Translations under genes and position numbers: made by a program
Assembly: GCF_934359325.1 (NCBI RefSeq)
Contig: NZ_CAKRLH010000109.1
Span: forward strand, 1 to 5,321
Direction of reading: 5' to 3'
Length of the DNA: 5,321 nucleotides
Origin: an uncultured Porphyromonas sp.
GTDB taxonomy: Bacteria; Bacteroidota; Bacteroidia; Bacteroidales; Porphyromonadaceae
In this document: positions 1-5,321 of the stretch, piece by piece
Layout: every line of letters starts with the position of its first letter
Position numbering within the stretch: position 1 is the first letter of the stretch
The notes under the pieces: model-generated
What the model was told of the DNA's origin: nothing
Databases searched by the model: none
The model's input: only the letters and a program-made list of their open reading frames with translations

Positions 1-13
1 GTGTGAAGTGTGA

Positions 14-2035
14 TTACTTCGTCACATGGCCTGTACCGGTAGGCCAGTAGATGTTTTGATAGAGATAGCTGTTCTCCGCTTTGTTATCTGGGCTACAGAG
101 CTGCATCTCCGCAATGGAGAAGGGACTCAGATAGTGTCCCTCGTAGAATGTGTAGCCCCCATAGAGATCGTACTTCGTGCGGATCTGGTAGGGACGGAGG
201 TACTTAGATACCTCTCTCGAGGAGACCTTGGAGTCCTCACCACCATCGGAGTACTTACCCTCGATCTGGCTCTCACCGGTCTTCTCATCGACATATTTCT
301 TGCTCTTATAGATCTCGTCCCAGAGATTGATGCCCTCGATGTGGTAGTTCTTTACCTGATCCATAGCTCTCCAGCGCTTGAGGTCCTCCATACGGAAGCC
401 CTCGCCTGCCAGCTCGCAGCGACGCTCGCGACGGATCGAGTAGAGGGTAGCATCGATCGGCTGTCCGGCAGAGAATGCCCCCCAGTCGTAGGAGGACCGA
501 TTGAGATCCGCCTCGTAGGACATATCTGTGGCAGCGATAGTGGTCTCGATAGGCGCAGTGATGCCGGCGCGCTTGCGGAGAGCATCCCAGTACTTGCGGG
601 CGGTAGCATCGATGGAGTGATTCTTAAGGTACGATGCCTCAATATAATTGAGGTACGCCTCTTCGACACGGACGTGGATCAGTCCGCAGTCATCGCTGGG
701 GGCGGTACCGATGCCCTTAGCCGGGTCGTAGCTACAGAACTTCCTCTGGCGGTAACCGGTCACGTCCCTATTCTCCTCGATCGCGATGATCTCAGGTGCG
801 CCAAAGTCCTTCATACCGCCCTCCTTGATGTCATTGACCTTTGACTTCTCATCGTACATAAAGAGCTGGAGACGCTCGTCGCGATCAGTCTTGACCATGC
901 TGATCGTCTTGTCCCCCTTGTAGCCTGATGTAGGCGCATAGATGGGAAGTCCGTTGTCCATCAGGAAGGACTCTACGAGACCGCGGGTCCAGCCGGAGTT
1001 GAATCCTCGTGCCAAGTAGTGGCTGGTGAAGTGCAGCTTATTAGCAGACTCTCCAAACTCCTCCCAGAAGAGGATCTCAGGATAGACACTCAGATCGGGG
1101 CTGGCGTACATATCGTAGTAGGGGTTCCACCCGGAGTAAGCCTTCGGGTCTGTAGGATTCATGATGTGGGTATTCTCCGTCTGGAGAGAGACGGCATCGC
1201 CGACCTTCTTGGCGGCATCCATAGCCTGGGAGAGGAAGAAGTCCACCTCGCCCGTTTGGTCAAAGGTCTTCCCCTTATTCCACTCCTTGTCCTTACCGGG
1301 CCAATTGGCATCCCCGGGGACACGACCGGAGCCTCTGTGGTAGAGCTCGAAGGTTCCCTCGAAGAGGGCCACGCGAGACTTCAGAGCCAGTACAGATCTC
1401 TTGGAGAGACGCTGATTGCGGGGCGTCGTCTCGGGAAGCAGCTCGATGGCCTTGTCGAGATCCTTAAGGATATGTCGAGCTACCTCGTTTCGGGGCATAC
1501 GCTTGCTCTCACTGGCGAGGTCCTCGTCGACATTGAGTACCTTGTCTACAATGGGGAAGTCTCCGAAGGCGTAGAGCTTGTCGTAGTAGAGCATACCACG
1601 GATGGCATACGCCTCACCAATTGCTTGATTGATATCCTCAGGTCTGCCGGAGATCTTACCTTCCTTATGGCGAGCCTCGTTCTCAGTGATGAACATATTG
1701 ACATCACGGATCGATCCGAAGTTGATGCCTCCGGTGCTTGGCACTTTCCATCGATCGAGCGTAAACATACCGAGGTTTCCACCTGTGGCTGCCTGATTGT
1801 CCGTGCCGTTGTCCCAAGTGGCCTTTCCACCATTGTATCCTCCCAGTCCTGGGAATACGGTAGAGTAGTAATTGATCGTGAAGCTGGAGAGCTGATCGGC
1901 GGTACTGTAGTAGGTGTCGGGACTGATCTGATCCAGTGGCCCCTTATCGAGAAAGTCGCAAGAAGCGGTCACGGCTCCTATCGCCAAGGCTGCGGTGAGT
2001 GCTCTAAGCCCCTGATATATAGTTGTCTTTTTCAT
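14..2035 (-). CDS. SusD/RagB-family nutrient-binding outer-membrane lipoprotein (complete, 673 aa)
   Basis: This is the surface lipoprotein that caps the SusC-like transporter encoded just upstream and delivers ligand to it. A lipoprotein signal peptide (KK at 2-3, hydrophobic core about 10-24) ends at TASC, with the lipidated cysteine at residue 26. Acidic residues D27 and D30 follow, compatible with Bacteroidota surface export. The SusD N-terminal helical (TPR-like) fold is visible in EAYAIRGMLYYDKLYAFGDF (141-160) and the helical stretch about 183-227. The C-terminal SusD/RagB region carries the family hallmark ERRCELAGEGFR (537-548), followed by DLKRW (551-555), and ends with the usual aromatic tail (LYQNIYWP, then GHVTK at 669-673). 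At 673 aa it is longer than many SusD proteins, which are commonly about 500-600 aa. C434 and C450 flank a short loop and could form a disulfide. The start at 2035 is 20 bases after the SusC stop, so the genes are surely co-transcribed. The ligand cannot be predicted from sequence alone. Confidence 0.96.
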   Translation of the reverse strand: MKKTTIYQGLRALTAALAIGAVTASCDFLDKGPLDQISPDTYYSTADQLSSFTINYYSTVFPGLGGYNGGKATWDNGTDNQAATGGNLGMFTLDRWKVPSTGGINFGSIRDVNMFITENEARHKEGKISGRPEDINQAIGEAYAIRGMLYYDKLYAFGDFPIVDKVLNVDEDLASESKRMPRNEVARHILKDLDKAIELLPETTPRNQRLSKRSVLALKSRVALFEGTFELYHRGSGRVPGDANWPGKDKEWNKGKTFDQTGEVDFFLSQAMDAAKKVGDAVSLQTENTHIMNPTDPKAYSGWNPYYDMYASPDLSVYPEILFWEEFGESANKLHFTSHYLARGFNSGWTRGLVESFLMDNGLPIYAPTSGYKGDKTISMVKTDRDERLQLFMYDEKSKVNDIKEGGMKDFGAPEIIAIEENRDVTGYRQRKFCSYDPAKGIGTAPSDDCGLIHVRVEEAYLNYIEASYLKNHSIDATARKYWDALRKRAGITAPIETTIAATDMSYEADLNRSSYDWGAFSAGQPIDATLYSIRRERRCELAGEGFRMEDLKRWRAMDQVKNYHIEGINLWDEIYKSKKYVDEKTGESQIEGKYSDGGEDSKVSSREVSKYLRPYQIRTKYDLYGGYTFYEGHYLSPFSIAEMQLCSPDNKAENSYLYQNIYWPTGTGHVTK

Positions 2036-2055
2036 GATTTCTTGTTCACTGGGTG
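2036..2055 (-). promoter_or_regulatory. SusC-SusD intergenic gap with A-rich SusD translation start
   Basis: Only 20 bases separate the transporter's TAA from the lipoprotein's ATG. Read on the coding strand, the part next to the start is AACAAGAAATC. It has no convincing Shine-Dalgarno match (no GGAGG-like core) but is rich in A, as is usual for Bacteroidota, where A-rich upstream regions rather than Shine-Dalgarno pairing often set initiation. The short gap supports one transcript and possible translational coupling. It leaves no room for a separate promoter. Confidence 0.6.
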
Positions 2056-5000
2056 TTAGAGATTCAGATTGAGTCCGACTGAGATCGTGCGCGCCAGCGG
2101 ATAGATCTTACCCGGGCCCCAGTCTCCACCGGTTGCCTCGGGGTCAAAGATCTTATTCATCTGAGTGAAGGTGTAGAGATTGTCCCCTGAGAAGTAGATT
2201 CTCACTCTGGAGACGCCCAGCTGACTAGTCCACTCAGCAGGGAGGGTATAGCCGATCTGGAGGTTCTTGATGCGCATATAGGCGGCATTCTGGAGGTATC
2301 GGGTCTGGGTATAGAAGTTCTTACCGCCCTGATCGAAGAGTGGACGGGGGTAGAAGGCATCCAGATTAGCTCCGAAGTCCTTGTCTCCCTCCGGACGGAA
2401 GAAGTCGAGGTGCTCCTTGAAGCCTGCAGCCTGCCACATACCGTGGTTAGCACCGGTGCTGTAGGGGCTGGCGTCCCAGAAGTCACGCTTGCCGATCCCC
2501 TGGAGGAAGATGGATGCATCGAGCCCCTTCCACGCGCCGTCGAGAGTGATCCCGAAGCGGTAGCGGGGTGAAGAGTTTCCGATGATGGAGAGGTCTCCGT
2601 GGTCATCCAGTGTTCCGCGACCACCATTGACTTCGCCCTTGTCAAGTTGGTTCCCCTTATCATCTACCCGGTCGACGAGGTTCTTATACATCACGTCGCC
2701 GGCTGCCCAGTTGCTGCCCCAGGAGGGCTTATTGTCCTTGAGGTGATTGGCCATCTCTTCATCAGTCTTGGCGATGCCTACGGACTGGTAGCCCCAGATC
2801 TCGCCCATCTTCTTGCCCTCGTACCAGTCATAGATGTTGCCGGTGGGGTTGTAGTAGCGGGTGACGGTCTGGGTATCATCCGAGAGGACAAGCTTGACGC
2901 CATAGCGGAAGTCTGCATAGCTGTCACGCCAGCTGATCTCTAAGTCCCATCCCTGTGAGCGCATATCGCTATTATTAAGCGGGGGCTGATCGGCACCGAG
3001 GATGGAGGGCTTGGAGGGAGCGGGACCGACCATATTCTCCGTCGTGCGGACGAAGTAGTCGAAGTATCCCTGGAGGCGATTATTGAAGAGCCCGAAGTCC
3101 AGTCCGATATTCCACGACTTCACTGTCTCCCATGTCAGATCCGGAGAGACCAGTCCCGGCATGGAGGAGGTGTTCTGCCGCTCTCCGTCGATTAGCCAGC
3201 GGGAGTTCTTGGATCCCACCGGCTGAGAGAGGAACCAGGGGTAGAGCGCATCGATACGTGTGTTACCGAGCGTACCCCAGGAGCCACGGAGCTTCAGCAT
3301 GCCGACGTAGTCGTTAAGTGGCTTAAAGAACTCCTCCTGTGCGATATTCCATCCGAGTGAGAAGGAGGGGAAAGTAGCCCAGGTCTTGTCACCGATGAAG
3401 CGGGAGGAGCCATCGCGACGGATGGATGCCTCTACGAGGTAGCGTCCGTCGTAGGCATAATTGACACGAGCAAAAGCACCCATGGTGGACCAGTGGTTGT
3501 TACCATATCCGGGATGGGTGTCCTTATGAGTGGCGGTATTGATGGTCGGGACATCGGGGGTGATCAGGTCATCACGCCAGGCGGAGAGGTACTTCCGCTC
3601 ATTGGCCTCCATATCGAGACCGGCTACTACCTTGAAGTCGTGCACTTCGTTGAAGAGCTTAGAGTACTCGGAGTAGAAGCGACCGTTGAAGTAATTATTC
3701 TTGTCGAAGCTCTCGCTCACACGAGACTTCCCGGGAGAGTAGTCTCCACTCCATGCGGCGGCGACAGGATTCTGGTCCGGGTCGTAGTAGTAGATCGGGA
3801 GTACATCCCAGTGATTCTGTGCGTTGAGGGTATTGTAGTTACCCTCAGCACGGATGACCCAGCCCTCAAGCGGCATGATCTCGAGCGTCACCTGCTGATT
3901 GAGTCGGTCGGTCTGCTTGCGATCCAGTCCTCCGTCACGCATCTGCAGGATCTCGGTCCCGAAGGCATAGTGACCATTGGGGTCATAGACAATGTTTGTT
4001 GGCCAGCGACGGGCGATGTTGTGGAAGAAGAGTCCGGTCAGATACGAGGGACGCTCATAGTCCTCGCGGGACCACTTATTGTTGTAGGTGAGGCGCAGCC
4101 ACGAGGTGAGGTCGGCAGTGATCTTACCGCTCAGGTTATATCGGCGGAACTCATCCTTACCATGCCTGATCAGTCCACGCTGGTCGAGGATAGCCGAGCT
4201 GACGTAGTACTTGATCTTGTCAGATCCACCACTGACAGAGATATTATGCTCCTGTGACGGGACATTCTTCTTGTACATCTCGGCAAACCAGTCTGTATTG
4301 GCCCAGCCGTCAGTGTACATTCCCCAGGGCTCATTGGCACTGTAGCCCCTCCAGACAGTCCCCCAAGCCTCTTCTCCTGTCAGAGTGCCGGCCTGGTACC
4401 CTTTGATCAGGCGGATCTTATTGTCGTCAAAGGGGAGCTGATCACCCTTGTTGCGCGCTGCGGCATTCCAGTAGCGGGCAAATTCGTACGAGTCCATCAT
4501 CTCCGGGATTTGCGTCGCAGTGGCGAAGCGGACATTACCGTTGTAGCTGATCCGTGCCTTACCCTCCTTACCGCTCTTGGTGGTGACAAGGATCACACCA
4601 AAGGCTGCACGTGATCCGTAGATGGCACTGGCAGAGGCATCCTTCAGCACAGAGATGCTCTCGATGTCATTGGGTGCAAGGGAGTAGATGTCTCCCTCAG
4701 ATCCATCAATCAGTACCAGTGGTGCGGACGATGATCCCTTGCCGATGGTACCGGTTCCACGTATGTTGAGAGCCATCCGGCTGTCGAGGGCACCACCGCT
4801 GTTGGTAACATTGAAGTTTAGTCCCGGTACGACACCCTGCAGCGCCTGACCGACGTTCTGCACCGGACGTGCCTCCAGGACCTTACTGTCGATCTGCGAG
4901 ACGGCACCGGTAAGATTGGCTTTCTTCTGGGTACCGTAGCCGACGACGACAACCTCATCGAGGAGCTCGGAGTCCTCGATGAGGACAATATTTAGATGCA

Positions 5001-5301
5001 GAGGATTATTCTGCCCCCCCCCGTTTTTCAGGGTAATCTCCTGAGTCTTCATGCCGACAAAGGAGACACGAAGCGTCGCATCTGTGGGCACCTCGGTAAT
5101 GGTGAAGTTGCCGTCTAGGTCAGCGGACGCTCCCTTGCCGGGGACGCCGACGACTGCCACGGTGGCGCCGATGACCGGCTCCCCGGAGGTGTCCTTGACG
5201 GTACCGGTGACGGTGACCGTCTGGGCCTGGGCAACAGTGGTGAAGAGTAAGACCAGCAGCGAGGCAATGCTTGCCAGCCTTAGTGATCTGATGACATTCA
5301 T
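2056..5301 (-). CDS. SusC/RagA-family TonB-linked outer-membrane transporter (complete, 1081 aa)
   Basis: This is a TonB-dependent outer-membrane barrel that imports an oligomeric nutrient together with its SusD partner. A signal peptide (basic residues 5-8, hydrophobic core 9-23) probably ends at AQA|Q (26/27). Residues about 30-108 form a carboxypeptidase-D-regulatory-like domain (GTVKDTSGEPVIGATV at 33-48). The TonB-box-like DEVVVVGYG lies at 115-123. The plug spans about 125-243, with NIRGTGT (179-185), LIDG (197-200) and the SusC signature SVLKDASASAIYGSRA (217-232). The rest is barrel, including ISVSGGSDKIKYYVS (354-368) and a closing segment with GDNLYTF (1039-1045) and ISVGLNLNL (1073-1081). 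Length is normal for the family and no cysteine is present. There is no STN domain before the regulatory-like domain, which argues against an anti-sigma-coupled transducer. The ATG at 5301 is chosen because it places the signal peptide correctly. Codons 94-96 are GGG GGG GGG, part of a nine-G run that could shift frame. The family call is firm; the substrate (glycan or peptide) is unknown. Confidence 0.97.
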   Translation of the reverse strand: MNVIRSLRLASIASLLVLLFTTVAQAQTVTVTGTVKDTSGEPVIGATVAVVGVPGKGASADLDGNFTITEVPTDATLRVSFVGMKTQEITLKNGGGQNNPLHLNIVLIEDSELLDEVVVVGYGTQKKANLTGAVSQIDSKVLEARPVQNVGQALQGVVPGLNFNVTNSGGALDSRMALNIRGTGTIGKGSSSAPLVLIDGSEGDIYSLAPNDIESISVLKDASASAIYGSRAAFGVILVTTKSGKEGKARISYNGNVRFATATQIPEMMDSYEFARYWNAAARNKGDQLPFDDNKIRLIKGYQAGTLTGEEAWGTVWRGYSANEPWGMYTDGWANTDWFAEMYKKNVPSQEHNISVSGGSDKIKYYVSSAILDQRGLIRHGKDEFRRYNLSGKITADLTSWLRLTYNNKWSREDYERPSYLTGLFFHNIARRWPTNIVYDPNGHYAFGTEILQMRDGGLDRKQTDRLNQQVTLEIMPLEGWVIRAEGNYNTLNAQNHWDVLPIYYYDPDQNPVAAAWSGDYSPGKSRVSESFDKNNYFNGRFYSEYSKLFNEVHDFKVVAGLDMEANERKYLSAWRDDLITPDVPTINTATHKDTHPGYGNNHWSTMGAFARVNYAYDGRYLVEASIRRDGSSRFIGDKTWATFPSFSLGWNIAQEEFFKPLNDYVGMLKLRGSWGTLGNTRIDALYPWFLSQPVGSKNSRWLIDGERQNTSSMPGLVSPDLTWETVKSWNIGLDFGLFNNRLQGYFDYFVRTTENMVGPAPSKPSILGADQPPLNNSDMRSQGWDLEISWRDSYADFRYGVKLVLSDDTQTVTRYYNPTGNIYDWYEGKKMGEIWGYQSVGIAKTDEEMANHLKDNKPSWGSNWAAGDVMYKNLVDRVDDKGNQLDKGEVNGGRGTLDDHGDLSIIGNSSPRYRFGITLDGAWKGLDASIFLQGIGKRDFWDASPYSTGANHGMWQAAGFKEHLDFFRPEGDKDFGANLDAFYPRPLFDQGGKNFYTQTRYLQNAAYMRIKNLQIGYTLPAEWTSQLGVSRVRIYFSGDNLYTFTQMNKIFDPEATGGDWGPGKIYPLARTISVGLNLNL
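5014..5022 (-). repeat. Nine-G homopolymer tract inside the SusC-like coding region
   Basis: The plus strand has nine consecutive C, read as nine G in the gene. They make up codons 94-96 (Gly-Gly-Gly), preceded by AAAAAC and followed by CAG. The tract lies at the end of the regulatory-like domain, about 20 residues before the TonB box. Other homopolymers noticed in the window are six bases or shorter, for example C6 at 478-483. Nearby glycines in residues 45-65 use mostly GGC or GGA, so three GGG codons in a row are not forced by codon preference. Runs of this length are typical sites of slipped-strand mispairing in contingency genes of other bacteria. As given, the tract keeps the gene in frame. 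Switching is an inference. Confidence 0.9.
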
Positions 5302-5321
5302 GCTGTTACTTATGATTAAAA
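5302..5321 (-). promoter_or_regulatory. Partial leader and translation start region of the SusC-like gene
   Basis: These are the last 20 bases before the transporter's ATG, cut by the window edge. On the coding strand they are AT-rich (TTTTAATCATAAG followed by TAACAGC) and contain no clear Shine-Dalgarno motif and no in-frame alternative ATG. The promoter, with the expected Bacteroidota -33 TTTG and -7 TAnnTTTG elements, would lie beyond the window and cannot be assessed. Confidence 0.4.

Noticed and set aside
1..13. Tandem GTGTGA repeat (1-6 and 8-13) just after the SusD stop
   Set aside because: Two six-base copies at the window edge are too short to interpret and may be coincidental.
5..20. 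Short inverted repeat (GAAGT at 5-9 with ACTTC at 16-20) around the SusD stop codon as a possible terminator
   Set aside because: The stem is only 5 bp, includes the stop codon, and has no following T-run within the 13 downstream bases available. It is probably chance.
478..483. C6 run in the SusD-like gene as a second slippage tract
   Set aside because: Six bases is below the length usually linked to high-frequency phase variation and is expected by chance in GC-rich DNA.
26..844. A 272-codon open frame on the plus strand opposite the SusD-like gene
   Set aside because: It is fully antisense to a clear SusD coding region. Its translation is Leu/Val/Ile-rich without domain signatures, as expected from the complement of a GC-biased gene.
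1019..2059. A 346-codon open frame on the plus strand across the SusD N-terminal half and the intergenic gap
   Set aside because: It is an antisense shadow: low-complexity Val/Leu/Gly/Glu-rich product, no recognisable motif, no plausible start region, and convergent with a well-supported gene.
3493..4257. A 254-codon open frame on the plus strand inside the SusC-like gene
   Set aside because: It lies wholly within and antisense to the transporter gene and has the same Val/Ile-rich shadow composition with no family features.

Overview
The window is a two-gene fragment of a Bacteroidota (most likely Bacteroidales) genome, and both genes read on the minus strand. The evidence is a SusC-type TonB-dependent outer-membrane transporter directly followed by a SusD-type surface lipoprotein, an arrangement essentially restricted to this phylum. 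A-rich translation starts without a clear Shine-Dalgarno sequence agree with this. Base composition looks moderately GC-rich by eye (not computed). That would fit a Porphyromonas-, Alistipes- or similar lineage better than a low-GC Bacteroides, but the genus cannot be fixed from this sequence.

Layout in transcription order, from high to low coordinates: 5321-5302 is the last 20 bases of the leader; the promoter lies outside the window. 5301-2056 is the full-length SusC-like transporter (1081 aa). 2055-2036 is a 20-base intergenic gap. 2035-14 is the full-length SusD-like lipoprotein (673 aa). Only 13 bases remain after the SusD stop, so neither a terminator nor a third gene can be judged. There are no RNA genes, insertion sequences, CRISPR arrays or tRNAs, and no gene-free stretch longer than 20 bases.

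The two proteins should form one outer-membrane nutrient-import complex. The SusD lipoprotein acts as a hinged lid over the SusC barrel, captures an oligomeric ligand (glycan or peptide), and the barrel imports it using TonB-ExbBD energy. No enzyme, sensor or sigma factor is in view, so the substrate is unknown. The SusC protein lacks the N-terminal STN signalling domain, so direct anti-sigma signalling is unlikely.

The most notable feature is an uninterrupted run of nine G (coding strand) at 5014-5022, early in the transporter gene and just before the TonB box. Gaining or losing one G brings a stop codon within a few codons in either case. The tract could therefore act as an ON/OFF phase-variation switch for this uptake system. 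This is inferred from one sequence and needs population-level data.
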